A DNA stretch of 64,000 nt from Lepraria neglecta (Eukaryota > Ascomycota > Lecanoromycetes > Lecanorales > Stereocaulaceae), in NCBI GenBank assembly GCA_033220425.1, contig CM065649.1, positions 1,736,001 to 1,800,000 on the forward strand, given 5' to 3'. The translations under genes and the position numbers were made by a program. How positions within the stretch are numbered: the first letter of the stretch is position 1; each line of letters opens with the position of its first letter. A model generated the notes under the pieces. It was not told the DNA's origin. It worked only from the letters and a program-made list of their open reading frames with translations, and made no database searches. Of this stretch, positions 1 to 13,300 are shown piece after piece.

Positions 1-760
1 AGCTTAGTAGGAGCCGATAATAACAGAAAAGACTGGACTTATATTACAAGTGTGCCAAAGTCTAGGCCACCTATATTTTTTAATAACACATCTTTCATCT
101 CTTTGGGAGTCAAGTTGGCAGCTCTTCTAGCTCGAAATACTAGTTTTAAAATATTGGGACTTCTACTCTCGTCGAGTGCTACATTTTCAACTCCCCTGGA
201 TCGAATTGTAAGCCTTTCCAGCTCGATATACTAGGGTTAAGGCGTTAAAGTATTGATCGATGAGTGCAGTCTTACCAAAACAACTAACAGTAGGAGCTTA
301 CAGTGGTAGGAAAAGCTGGATTTGCACGGCTACTTTGCCAAAGTTTAGAATGCCTATGCTTACTGAATGGCATCTTTTCAATTTCTTAGGAGCCAAGATG
401 GGGGCCCCGTCAGCCCAAATTGCCAGGAGAAGGGCCTAGAAGCCTTGATCGGTAAGTGCCGTTTTGTCAATAATCGATAAGTCAGAGTCTCCAGTGATAG
501 AAGACGCTCGACTTGCGCCACACCTTTGCCACCGTTGGACTTCTGATCTCGCTGACTGCCATGTTTACAATTTCTTAGGAGCCAATATGGCCAGCTCAGG
601 CCATCAATGACCTCTCTTGACAGAACACAATCAATCACAGCCTGAATTGCCTGATAATGCTAAATTTGCACCAAGATTCCGCTGGTCTCTTAGACATCTA
701 TATTGATTGAATGCCATGTTTACAACTCCTTTGGAATCGAATTGACCCCGTTTCAGGGGT
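1..760. repeat. Degenerate tandem repeat array, about 170-200 bp units
   Basis: Four diverged copies can be followed by eye. Each has a segment like 'gtaggaaaagctggatttgc', then 'ttgccaaagt', then 'tgccatgtttacaa' and 'cttaggagcc' (starting near 1, 290, 480 and 650). The copies differ at many sites, including small indels, so this is an old array. No convincing gene overlaps it; the short reading frames here look like chance. Origin unknown. Confidence 0.5.
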
Positions 761-1194
761 TTGCCGCCTGCGAGATGGGCGGTGGGGTGCCGGGATAGGC
801 TGGGATGGTCGCGCAAGTTTGCTCTAGAGCAGGACCTTTGTCCTTGAGATCCCACGATATCTGATTCTCTCAACCGAAAAGGGAGTACAATCAATCCCGA
901 TTCTCGTTATTTGCCAGAGCCCCCGGGATTTATGTCATCGACTCTGCACGATATCTGCCTTTCTCCAATCAGGTTTGAAGCACACCCGAGTCAAAATATT
1001 GATGTTTGCTAAGGTCTAGATTATATATGCTACCAGCACCCCAATTTTTCTCTCTTCCTTTCTATCTCAAATGGAGCTTCTTCCGACTCAACCGTCGTTA
1101 GAGAAGATCTAGGGCCTCGGCCAGTGAATGTTGTTTCAGCGATCATACTAGCTCGAGAGAGCCCTGAATGACTCCGTACAGGTACGACTTCGAG

Positions 1195-1560
1195 CCGGCT
1201 CGGTTATGAGATGCTCATATATCGGGTGCTGCGTATCGGCGACCCCCTGCTTTGGCTACCGTTCACTAGGCCTTTCCTTCGTCTCCTTTCAGTGCCACCC
1301 GGGGCAATGATAATGCTGACTTGCCTACCTTGGTCATGAGGTCTTTATATATTGGGTGCTCCATTCGGCACGGCCTCTTACTACTCGATCGGGGAGTTGG
1401 CTTGCTTCCTTGAAGGGCTCTTGTAGCCATGAAACCCGCCTTCGTCATGATGCTTCGTGCATAAGGTACCACATTTCACACGGCAACTTACTCGTCCATG
1501 GAAAGCTCGGTTTGTTCTCCTCGAGGGTCGCTCAGGACCATACTGGCGACGATTTCTCCC
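1195..1560. repeat. Second degenerate tandem repeat, about 115-135 bp units
   Basis: Three weakly similar blocks start near 1200, 1330 and 1443. They share a 'gtcatgaggtctttatatat'-like stretch, then 'gggtgctcc', then 'cggcacggcctcttactac'-like sequence and a 'gcttgcttcct' tail. Similarity is partial and judged by eye. No coding potential is supported here. Confidence 0.35.
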
Positions 1561-2906
1561 TTTGTGACGACGTATCGGTCAGCCTCTCGCCCCTTGATTG
1601 GACAGCGATCTTGTCTTCCTCACGAGCACTTTCAGGATTCTGGTGTCGCCGAATGCTTACTCGGTCATGTGGTGCTGGCGCTCATGTTCTCACACATTGT
1701 ATAGCTTCGTATTCGTCGATTGAGCGTCGGCTTCTTTGTGTCTTGGAGGGCCGCAAAGAGCACCTCTCCGTATATGAAGCCCGGATTTCTCCTCTCTTCT
1801 CCTTTTCTTTGAACAAAGTTCAAAGCATCAATTTAGCTGATTAAATCTATCACCATTCCATCATCCACTTTGTCAAGAATTACAACATCCCCACCTCTTT
1901 ACCGCAAAAGAATATTCGAAATGACCATCCGGATATTCGACCACTATTGGGCCCCTACATATAACCGGAAAGGCCTTTTCCTTCTCGAGTAGGCGCCCCC
2001 AAATGTTCAAGTTTAAGACACTCCAGTACTAATTCATACTTACCCTACAGGTATATAAGGTACTCCGGGATTGGGCTGTTCCAAAGTCAGTATTTGAATT
2101 GTGCTGTTCTGATCATGCTTTTGACTTGCCTGATCTAGATCTGCATTTTCGAAAAGCTTTGTATGCGGTCAACTACTTGGTGTCTTGTTTATTAAGGTGA
2201 TAATGGACAAGTGAGGATGGTAGTTTGCTGAAGAGATTGAGCACGTCGAGAGCCCCAATTTATAAATCAGTCTGCGTTTTAGGCAGCTCCTCGACCCCCT
2301 TGAATAGGACCTTTGAGGCGATGTTCTTCAATGCAATAAACCAAAAAAGGAGTGTTGCTCAGCAAAATTCGCCCTCGATGGTGCGAGCGTCCAATTGGAC
2401 TTCGAGGACCTGTAAATAGAAAGCTTTCATGTTTCACTTTTGCCTCCATTAAACTCATCTCAATCATTACAAAGACATCTGTCAAGAAGACCATGTCAAG
2501 AGTCGCCATACGCACGTAAGAGTTGCTTCGGGACTCCGTTCTTTCCCGCTGCAATCCTGTGAAGATAACATGTGTCTTCAAACCCTGACACGTTATGACG
2601 TGTATGACTCCTCTTCTTTCCATAAAAGAGGCCACTCCGTATGCTAAGGCCCAAGCTTAGATCGAGTTGGGAGGCGAACATGACCTCCGATGGGTACTGC
2701 AGCCTGAGTGAACTCCAGGAAGCGTGAAACATAACGAGCCGAGCGGTGCCGGAACCAGAGCTTGAAGGTCTCGTGGATTCTGAATGCAAAGAAGAGTACA
2801 AGCAGCTCATGCAGAAGAGAGTAGGCTGTTGCCTATACACGAAAGACTGGAAAGATTCCCGGATGGCGATTCAAGACTGTGACAAGTCGACGTACCACTT
2901 TCAACT

Positions 2907-3670
2907 TCATACAAAAGTGGTAACCGAGTATTTGAGATATGGCTGCTTGCAATTGGGTGATGAGCAACGCCGGCTGGGAAGGGAGTGTAGCACTCCGAAA
3001 CGACCAAAGCAGGCTTGATATTGAATAATGGTACTCGAAACTTCAGGTTTCGTACCTAGCTTTTCCTTTGACCATTCAATGAGCTCTATCATCTCTCCAA
3101 AGCGGTTCTTAATTCTTTCCAGAAACTCTCCAATACCGAAATCTTTCTTTTGTTTCTGGACAGAGCCTGGCAAGCGAGTCTGTGAAAGGCGTTCACCGTG
3201 CTGCGGAACAGAGGTATTCGAGTCAGTCGGTGCAAGGAGCTCTCCGGAAAGAGATTTATTGTGTGCCAATTTGTCTACTATAAAAAATTTCCATGGGCTT
3301 TTCGAAGCTGGCACTGTTTTATCGGGCTCTTAATAACCTTAACGCATGAGGATAGCTTACTGTTCATCTCTCCAGGCTTGAATAACAAGATTGGCGGCAG
3401 CGGCTTGACTCAATTTGATCCAGCCGAATGAAAAGGGGTCAGTGTTGTCGTGTATCTTGTACATTTCCTGACAGCCGCATGTAAGGAGATCCCTGATTCC
3501 AAATGCGCGAGGCCTTCTGTTTACCCCTTGAACGACTGTACCAAATTTTGCGAATATCTCTCGCAAGTTTTGATCGTCGGTAGAAGTTGGAAGTGGTCTG
3601 TAGGGAATTCGACTTTGCCCATCACCTTTCCCATGGTGACAGCCCCGACGAGAATCCTTGTTGGAGCCAT
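2907..3670 (-). CDS. Possible small gene or remnant, unidentified
   Basis: The minus strand has two open stretches (3357-3566 and 2907-3314) that could be exons of one gene, with a possible start at 3670. The first contains REIFAKFGTVVQG; the second is charged and helix-like (GEFLERIKNRFGEMIELIEW). A GTAAGC donor-like site follows the first stretch. I recognise no family, the join is not certain, and the surroundings are gene-poor, so this may be a remnant or chance. The rest of 761-4860 shows no gene I can support. Confidence 0.2.
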
Positions 3671-4860
3671 GAATCGTAATCGATCTACGTGACCGGCACC
3701 GATCCCTGAACAGGAAGCGTAGGAAAGGTGAAAGTGAGCGGCGTTTGAGTCAGAAATTGTAGATAACTTTCAAATGTGGACAGAAGAATAGGCAGAAATA
3801 TGGAGAACTCAGATCAATTCGGGAGAGAGGGTCATGGCTCTTTTATACGCAGCAGACTTTGATGACACCAGCTCGGTAGTCAAGAAGTGCGAACGACCAC
3901 GTACTTGGAATGACGATCTACTTGACAATCGGTGCATTACAGTATGACTTAGATACTGAGAGAACAGTCGCAGCATGTTATTGGGAGATACAAGATAGAA
4001 GTGGACTGTGCAGATCGTACCAGATGGTAGTACTCATTGGGAAACCAATAGAGGACTCTTGGTGAAGAGAATTGAACTTGGCGTAAGGGCGCAGCATTGG
4101 ATGCTCATTGTCGTAGGTGGTGTTCGGTACGCCCTTGTACTAATTTCGGTGGTTTGAGCGGAATTGGAATGGACGTCGAATGAAATTATTAGGCCAAGCA
4201 CTAGAACGGTACGATACCTTCCGTTGGAAACCAATTTGAATCAACTTCCTAGACGTCCGTCCGTCAGGCATCAAAGATGATTAGGTGCCTTCCGGGTAAG
4301 CTTCACCGTGAGAGTCTTTGGCGAACTGTTTATCGAACTGCCTGCTTGCATTTCCAAGCCTGCTGTCCGTCAACATTGGAAGCGCTGAAAAGAGCCATTC
4401 AGGTGGAAGATTCTTAGGCAGTATGCCATCACCGAGTTCCCAAGCGATATCCTGACATTTAGTAGTCTTTCTAACAAGAACATGATCACATTCACGTATC
4501 GACCTTCCTTCGCCTTTTGCAAAAAGATATCGGTGATGTTTAATCACCTCCTTATTTAGATCTTTGCGTTGCTATTCTGCCCCCATATAGCTGACAACTA
4601 TCCATGCTGGATCTTGAATAATTGCTAAATCAGAACCATGAAAATGGACTGCGTCGACATAAAAATATGCGTGCCTAAACATGAAGAAAATTGGCTCCGG
4701 CACTTCCCGCTGAGCCGCACAAGAAATTCAAAGGCTAAGCCGCTACCTTACGCTCGACTCACTCGATTCGGCATCCCTTCTGACCCGTGACAGCAATCAC
4801 TTCACAACAAGCTGCAACAAGAGGTCGCCGAACTAAGCAGAGCATACGGCCGAAGAAGCC

Positions 4861-7313
4861 ATGAACGGCACCAATGGCGTTGCGGCCCCTCCTGGCCTGT
4901 GGTCAGAAGCCCGCAATGCAGAGGGTCGGGTCTACTACTATAACACGGTAACGAAATCGACGCAATGGACAAAGCCAGCGGAGCTGATGTCGCCAGCAGA
5001 GGTAAGCAAGACAGGTGCTATCAAGGCTGCATGTCAGAAGCTAACATCGCATAGCGAGCCTTAGCAAACCAACCATGGAAAGAATATACTGCGGAAGGGG
5101 GAAGGTGAGTTCTCTCAAGATCACCCATGTCAACGTCACGTCAAGCTCACAGCCAGCAACAGGAAATATTGGTACAACACCGAGACAAAGCAAAGCTCAT
5201 GGGAAATGCCAGAAGTCTACAAGAGCGCCCTTGCTCAAACAACTCCTACTCCGAAAGCTTCAATACCGTAAGTCATACACCGCAAGTCCAAAAGAGTGAC
5301 GGGCTGACATTTGACAGTGCCCCCCAGTTCGTTGCAGGAGGCACGGCCTCTTTCTCTTCTTACCCCCAGCAGCGCGACAGGGATGACTATGGTGAGCGCA
5401 CAGGACCGGATCGGCAGATTGGTTATGGCGATGTGAACGGCTCGAAAGGACCTATCCTCAACGCACAGCAAAATGAGCCAGATTATTCGACGTTCGAAGA
5501 AGCTGAAGCAGCGTTCATCAAACTTCTACGCAGATCGAATGTACAGCCTGACTGGACCTGGGACCAGACCATGCGAGCGACCATCAAAGATGCTCAATAC
5601 CGAGCTTTGAAAGACCCCAAGGACCGCAAAGCAGCATTCGAGAAGTATGCTGTCGAGGTTCGAATGCAGGAGAAAGACCGCGCAAAAGAGAGGCTTGCCA
5701 AGCTCCGTGCAGACTTCGGTACCATGCTAAGAAGTCATCCAGAGATAAAGCATTACACTCGATGGAAGGCGGCGCGTCCAATCATTGAGGGTGAGACAAT
5801 CTTCAGGTCCACAAACGATGATACTGAGCGACGGCAGCTTTTTGAGGAATACATTATCGAGCTCAAAAAGGCACACATCGAACGCGAGGCTATCACTCGG
5901 AAGTCTGCTATGGACGAACTTGTTGGGTTGCTGAAGGCACTGGACCTGGAGCCGTATACAAGATGGTCTGAGGCGCAGGAGGTCATTGAGTCGAATGAGA
6001 CGTTCCAAAGAGGCGATAAGTTCAAAACCCTTAGCAAGTCGGATATTTTGACAGCTTTTGAGAATCATATCAAGTCTCTTGAGCGTACCTTTAACGACGA
6101 GCGCCAGCGGGAGAAGAACTCGAAGCAGCGGAGGGAACGGCAGAACAGAGATCGGTTTGTAGATCTGTTGAAGGAGCTGAAGACGGACGGAAAGATCAAA
6201 GCAGGAACGAAATGGATGGATATATTGCCAGAGGTCCACGAGGATCCTAGGTATGTTGCTATGCTTGGCCAACCTGGTTCTACCCCTCTAGATCTTTTCT
6301 GGGATATGGTCGAAGAAGAAGAGCGAGCTCTACGCCTCGTCAGGAACGACGTCTATGATGTCCTCGAAGACAAGCGCTACGAAATCACTCCCAAAACCAC
6401 ACCCCAAAACTTCTTCGACGTGATGTCTACAGATCGCCGCACTGCCTCTATCCCCCCAGATACCCTCACTCTGATCTTTAATCGCCTACTCGAAAAAGTC
6501 GTCCGCCGCTCCGAAGACGACAAACACGCCTCAGAACGCCAACAGCGCCGCCTAATTGACGCCCTCCGCTCCAAGATTAAGCACCTCGATAAACCTCCCA
6601 TCACCTCCTCCACAACCTGGGATTCCATCCGCCGGCACATCTCTCACTTCGACGAATTCAGAGCCCTTGACAACGAAGACCTCCGCCGTCAAGCCTTCGA
6701 CAAGGTCCTGCGCCGTCTCAAGGAAAAGGAGGAAGACGAGCGCCACTCCAGCAAGCGTGACCGCTCTAGAACCCGAGATCATCGAGACCGCGATCCCCGG
6801 AATGGGCATATCTCTTCCCACCGGCACGCAACTCCAATGGATCGGCACGACCGTCGCCGTGGCAGCCGCACCCCTGAGCTTGATGCTTACGAAGCAGATC
6901 GCCGCAAAGCAATGGCAGATCGCGAGCGCCAATACCACAAATCAGGCTCCACAGGCCTCTCACCACCCCCACGATCCCAGGAGCGCGAACGCATACCCAG
7001 CCATCCACCACGTCTAAGCCACTATGACCGCGAGAGACGCGATAGGGAAGAAGAGAGGGAGCGACTATATCGCACGAGGGGTGATCCAAGAGGAAGCAGA
7101 GATGAGCTTGACTATGGGGGTAGTGGGAGCCAAGGCGGCAGGAGAAGGCGAGATAGCGATGGCGCTAGTGTGGGGAGTGAGAGGAAGAGGGTTCGTAGGG
7201 ATGACGGGAGGAGGAGCAGGAGGGAGAGGACGCCGGAGGTTGTGGTGCCCGTTAGGGAGGAGCCGGCTGTGCATTCGGGGAGTGAGGAGGGGGAGATGGT
7301 TGAGGAGGAGTAG
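4861..7313 (+). CDS. PRP40: Pre-mRNA processing protein Prp40 (WW and FF domains)
   Basis: U1 snRNP-associated splicing factor that bridges the 5' splice site complex to branch-point proteins in the nucleus. I read four exons: 4861-5001, 5055-5104, 5163-5267 and 5318-7313, giving 763 residues. Two WW domains lie at about residues 13-43 (LWSEARNAEGRVYYYN) and 55-84 (KYWYNTETKQSSWEMPE); the second is assembled across the exon 2/3 junction. At least five FF domains follow between about residues 155 and 570. The C-terminus is rich in Arg, Asp, Glu and Ser, like splicing-factor tails. The three introns are 53, 58 and 50 nt with good GT-AG signals, and frame is kept across all. It converges with RLI1. 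Confidence 0.93.
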
Positions 7314-7835
7314 GTTTGGAAAAGAGAATGCGTTGGGGGAGGAGGCTTGACGTTTATTCTGATGGGGAGCCTTTGGCTTGGAGAACCAAACCTCAGCAAG
7401 AAAGCAGTGTAGGCAGCCTTGAGATAATTCGATTCTTTCTACGTTATCAATGTGATTGGAAGACCATATTCTAGATAATCGCAAGCCATATCCTCCAACC
7501 TGTACCTATCATTTCTCGTTTCCATTCCCATCGCACATTTCACCGTTTGGACGGCAGTCACCTAGCTTGACCCATCAAGATACTCCATTGAGTATCACAT
7601 CCTGACCTTCACAGACCAGGGCATATTTCCAGAGCATCATTGACAGGAGGTAGACCGCCGTCGCCATCGTTGGTCATCCTCATCATCGTCCTCTTCAGCA
7701 CAGGCCTCCTCATCCGAGAGACCCGCGCCATGCTTACGGACGCCTTCACCAGCGTCCGAAGTCCTTACCACGCCCGTAGCTGTAGTTGGAGGAGTTTCGT
7801 TGTACTCATTTGGTGCGTTTTTTGGGACGCCCTTT
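7314..7835. other. Convergent 3' intergenic region, PRP40/RLI1
   Basis: About 520 bp between the stop codons of two genes pointing at each other. It should hold both 3' UTRs and terminators. Small reading frames here are short and low in complexity; none is supported as a gene. Confidence 0.6.
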
Positions 7836-9979
7836 TCAACTCTCATTCTCCAGGAAGAAGTACTTCCCATTCAACTTCTGTTCCTGATCCAACTGGCTCT
7901 GGTACTTATTGATGCGAGGACGGAAGTTGTTCGGGTCACGACGGAATGTGACATCAAGGTTCTTCAAGAACTTGTTGCATCCAGTGAGCAAGCTCTCGGG
8001 AGTATTTGCCCTAGCATCGATAGAAGGCTGGCCGTCGAAGACGATGACGCGATCAGCGAGGTAGGTAGCCATAATGAAATCGTGCTCGACGATGAAGGCA
8101 GTCTTCTTCGCATGCATAATGAAGCGCTTGATCACACGAGCAGCGATAATACGTTGTTCGGAGTCGAGGTAAGCGCTTGGCTCGTCGATGAGGTAGATGT
8201 CTGCTGGCATACCAAGCGCCAGGACGATGGCGACACGTTGGAGTTCACCACCAGAGAGATTCTGGACTTCTTGGTCGATAAAGTCGTCAATCTTGAGAGG
8301 CTTGTAGACGTCCGTTTGGAACTGGGGGTTTAGGAATGAGGCTTTGATTTTCTTGAAGAAGAGCTGGCGAACTGTCCCCGTGAACTTGGGCGTGATTTTT
8401 TGAGGCTTCATGGAGATGTTCATTGGAGGCACGGATTTTGTGCCATCAGGCTTTTCGGCACCAGCTAGCATTCTGCAGAAGGTGGTTTTGCCTGTTCCGT
8501 TCTCGCCCATCATGACTATGATTTCGGAATCGGTGAATTTGCCCGGTTCGATGGAGAGGTGGAAGCCGCCTAGGGTCTTCTCCATGGATGGGTAGCTATA
8601 GCTCATTTCCTTGTCGGCCATGTAATCTTCGCCCACTTCGGCAATACGGAACGTCAGGGATTCATCTCGGAAACGTAGATTCTCGGTGGGGATGTGGCCG
8701 TCGAGGAAGATGTTGATGCCTTCTCTTACTGAAGCAGGGAGGGTAACAACACCGTAGGCGGCAGGTTTGCCATAGAGGACGCAGATAAAGTCGGATAGGT
8801 AGTCAAGGACGGACAAATCGTGCTCAACGACGATCACGTAGACCTCGGGACTCAGGAGGCTGCGGATTATTCGTGCGGCACTGAGACGCTGTTTGACGTC
8901 GAGGTATGAGGAGGGTTCATCGAACATATAGCTAAGCCTTTATCAGCTAGCATTCGAGAAGATTGAGTATTGAGGTTGCGTACACATCGGCTTTCTGGAC
9001 GCAAACAGTCCCAATAGAAAAGCGCTGAAGCTCTCCTCCAGAGAGCTTGTCAACATCTCGGTCACGCACTTGATTCAGTTCTGTTGCTGCGTCAGTGCCA
9101 CTGTTTACCTTTGCTGATGCAAGAGTAAGTTACCCAAGACATCCATAATATCCTGCTTGTTGCCCAGCTGATTGCGTGACTCGAGCAATGTCTCAACATC
9201 TCTAACGTTCCCCTTGATGGCTTTCGGTACCTGATCGACGTACTGCGGCTTGATGATAGCTTTGAGATTATCCTCCAGTACCTTGGTGAAATAGTCTGGG
9301 CATGCATTAGCGCGTTTCCAGATTGTTCGTTATAGCGAACCCACTCTGCAGCTCAGACCCGCGAAAGTGTTTCAATATCTCCTCCCAATCCGGGGCATCC
9401 TGATACCTTCCCAGGTTCGGCTTCAGCTTGCCGCTGAGTATCTTCAAAGCGGTGCTCTTGCCTATTCCGTTTGTCCCCACCAGTCCCAAAACCTGTCCTG
9501 GCCTTGGCATAGGCAGTCGATGTAGCTTGAAGCTGTTGGCAGAATATCGGTGGGTGACCTGCGTTTCAAGGTTCGTAGGCAGGTTGATGATGTTGATGGC
9601 ACTGAACGGACACTTCTTTGGGCATATGCCGCATCCGATACAAAGGGACTCGGATATGAAGGCGATTTTGGAGTCTGGGGTGACCTCGATGCAAAGCTTG
9701 CCTGTTCGTACGACGGGGCATGATTTCTTGCATTCTTGGCGGCATTTCTTGAGAGAACAGTCAGCGATGCTGGAGAGCTCAGGGATCAGCTAGTATGAAA
9801 TACCTTTGGCTTGCACTAAGCAACGGTTATTAGCATGGTTCGAGGCAATCGTAGGAGCATGGTCTATCATACCTTGTCACTATTGACAATAGCAATACTG
9901 CCGAGGTCGGACCCTGGTCAATAAATGGCTTTTAGTGGGAAGCAACGGTGAATACATACCGAGTCAACTTGTCCGACAT
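7836..9979 (-). CDS. RLI1: ABCE1/RLI1 ribosome-recycling ATPase with two 4Fe-4S clusters
   Basis: Essential cytosolic iron-sulfur ABC protein that splits ribosomes after termination and supports initiation. Exons in coding order: 9960-9979, 9873-9897, 9804-9815, 9345-9747, 9134-9295, 8984-9080, 7836-8931; 604 residues, the normal family length. The product starts [15 protein letters not shown]. Cluster cysteines are in [15 protein letters not shown] and [13 protein letters not shown]. The first ATPase has Walker [10 protein letters not shown], signature LSGGELQRF and DEPSSYLD; the second has [25 protein letters not shown] and DEPSAYLD. The third exon is only 12 nt (CKPK) and carries the first cluster cysteine. 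Six introns of 49-62 nt. Divergent from CHD1. Confidence 0.96.
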
Positions 9980-10388
9980 TGTGACTGTCTGTTGATTTCC
10001 TTATTGTGGAAGGGAGGAGCTCTTGTCAGGGCTCTGCAAGACCTCAAGAACGTGGAAGGTTCGGTTTATGGATCTTAGAACTTGACAAGATAATGGTTGG
10101 AAGTCCTGGCAGCCCGACTTGCAAGGAAAGGAAGGCAATAGCTTCGTTCCACAAGAGTTGGAGTCACGAATATCTCGTTGAGGACATGCGAGGCTTAGTG
10201 GGGTTGCGCTTTAGCGAAGTGTTACTCCCCGGCCCGCTAGTTGCTAGTACACCTTTCTCCCGCAGCAGCCTCACTCTGGTGAAGTGAAGTTCCCTCACAC
10301 TACCTTATTCTTCCACTTGACACATTCAACCCTCCCACCACCGCACCACACTGACGACAATACTACCTGTTACAATAGGCTCAAGGCC
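9980..10388. promoter_or_regulatory. Divergent promoter between RLI1 and CHD1
   Basis: About 410 bp separate the start codons of RLI1 (minus) and CHD1 (plus), so the region must carry both promoters and 5' UTRs. The CHD1 side just before its start is pyrimidine- and CA-rich (10310-10380). No specific factor site is claimed. Confidence 0.6.
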
Positions 10389-13300
10389 ATGGCTTGTAAG
10401 TACACTACCAATTCCTGTCATTGCTGGTGCACAAATTTGCAGGTCGATACTCTACATCAGATCACCGCTGGACGAGGCCATCTCCACATTTGACCACCCC
10501 TCTGCTACAAACACTATACACTGTCTACACATCAAATAGCCGCTTTTTAGTATGCTGCCTGTTTGGGAGTAGCTATGTATCAAACGACACTGCCTCCAAG
10601 GTTCTCAGAAAGCCTGCATCCCCACACATCGCTATCCGTCAACTTCATCATCAAAACATACTTTTCCATCAGATATCTCTATTTATTCAGCTTCCTGCGA
10701 GTTTACAAGGCTTTTTGGATTGTTTCCTTGGTCGCCTGCTATCTGCACACCTGCACTGAATGCGCGAAGTCTCTGCTGCTGCTCCTCGTTGTCCAATGCT
10801 AACATATTACTATACTAGCGAGCGGCCTAATGTATCAATCTACGCCGTCAACGACCTCCACTCTTCCCTACTCCAATGGGCACCTCTCCCCTCCTTTTAC
10901 CAAAACTGCAACCAATGGGGCTACGACCCCGGACAGCGAAAGCGACCTTTCTGATCCCATTGATCTCCCCAATGCCCCTGCCTCATATCCGGCTAGTGAA
11001 CGATACGACGCCGCAGGGGATAGCAGAATTCAAGAGTCGGATTCGGAATCTTCGCATGAGAAGGATGCCATGGGCTCTGACGACCCCGATTACGACATGG
11101 CAACACCGGCTCATGCCAACACTACATCTCCACGCGACGCACGCTCCTCATCACACGACTCTCCTCGACAACGAAAACGAAAAGTTGGTACCGAGCCTGA
11201 TGAATACATATTGAATAATCCTGAGCTTTACGGCCTGCGGCGTAGTGTAAGTCCCTGTCTGCCAAAGCCACGTCATCCCACTAATCTTGAGATTCAAGGG
11301 CCGACCTCATCAATCACGACAGATAGTATCTACCCCTTTCCCTGAGGAGCTCGAGCAATTTACTAAGTGGATTACCCAGGTCGAGGATGACTCTCAAGAC
11401 GATGACTCTGGCTCGGATATTCGGAGTGGCCCAGTACGCAAGCGACGGAAACACAACACCTCCAATCAAGGTAACCGCCATAGCATCCTGCCCCCAGCCA
11501 TCAGGGCAGCCTTGTCTCATATGATGCTAATGGACCTCTCACAGCATCCAAGCAGCATACACCATCAGCCCAATCACTCTCAGACAGCGATTCGGACATA
11601 GACGCTTACGGAGGATCTCGCCGAGCCCTTGCTGCTAAGAAGCAACAGCGCCGCTCACTACAGCCTGCCCGAGATATAACGCCTGCTCACGGAGAAGTCC
11701 GATTTTCCACAAGGAAGGCTGCAAAGGTGTCAAACTACAATGAGGATGACGATGACATATTTGATGATGAAGACGACATGATGCCTCAAAGTTACTGGGC
11801 TGCTGCGCCAGATGAGAACGTACTTGCGATTGATGCCGTTCTCAACCATCGGCTGCGTGAGGACACCAGTCAGTACGCTCTAATCACACCATCAGAACTA
11901 GAAGATAACCCGAGAGCAGGCAAAGAAGTCACTGACCCCGGGAGAGATGACTTTGAGTATTACGTAAGTCTTCCTGCTTTTTGATATTTTCTACACCCTC
12001 TCAACACCTATGCTAATCCTGCACAGATCAAATGGCAGGGTAAAGCTCATTACCACGCCACTTGGGAGACCAATGCTGCCTTGGCCCCCTGTCGCGGCAT
12101 TCGACGGTTGGACAATTACTTCCGCAAGATGGTACAGCAAGACATACATATGGAGCACGACGAGGATATCCCACCCGAAGAGAAAGAAAAATGGAACCTT
12201 GACCGCGAACGTGACGCTGATGCGTTGAACGATTACGTCAAAGTTGAACGGGTGATTGGAATGCAAGAGGATGACGAGGGTGAAACAGAATACCTTGTGA
12301 AGTGTAAGTTCACACCGTCACTATGCCGCCTGTGGCATTCATTAACAATATGTAGGGAAGGGGCTCTATTACGACTCGTGCACCTGGGAGAATGCCAGTC
12401 TGATAAGCGATATTGCGCAGAACGAAATAGATCGATACCTTGATCGGACCTCCTCGCTGCCCCAATCGAACAAAACCGAGTCCAACTTCGGTACGAGAAG
12501 ACGGTTCCAACGAATAATGGCTCAACCTTCCTACATCAAGCACGGAACACTCCGTGAGTTTCAGATGCATGGTGTCAATTTCTTAGCCTACAACTGGTGC
12601 AAAGGAAACAACGTGATACTGGCAGACGAAATGGGTCTCGGAAAGACTGTCCAAACCGTTGCATTCATGAACTGGCTTCGGCACGACAGACAGCAGCAAG
12701 GACCTTTCATAGTTGTGGTACCTCTTTCAACCATGCCGTCTTGGGCCGAGACCTTTGACAATTGGACCCCCGACATCAACTATGTTGTCTACAACGGCAA
12801 TGAAGCTGCACGAAGCACTATCCGAGAGCATGAACTCCTGGCTGACGGCAACAGCCGGAGAGCCAAGTTCCACGTCCTCCTGACTACATACGAGTACATA
12901 CTTGCGGATGCATCATTCCTGTCTACCATTAAATGGCAATTCATGGCTGTTGATGAAGCTCATCGGCTGAAGAACCGTGAATCCCAGCTTTACGCCAAGC
13001 TACTTGACTTCAAAGCACCCAGCCGCCTTCTGATCACCGGCACCCCCATGCAAAATACATTGGGAGAGCTATCCGCACTCATGGACTTTCTCATGCCCGG
13101 CAAAGTCCACATCGACGACAACATGGATCTTACATCTGAGGAGGCTGGTGCGAAGATCAATGAATTGACTACCGCGATTCAGCCCTACATGCTCCGCCGC
13201 ACCAAGAACAAAGTCGAGAATGACATACCTCCCAAGACAGAGAAGATCATTCGGGTGGAATTGTCCGACGTTCAACTAGACTACTACAAGAACATCCTGA

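Noticed and set aside
5127-5317. PRP40 start at 5127
   Set aside because: That frame runs through introns; the spliced reading from 4861 recovers both WW domains.
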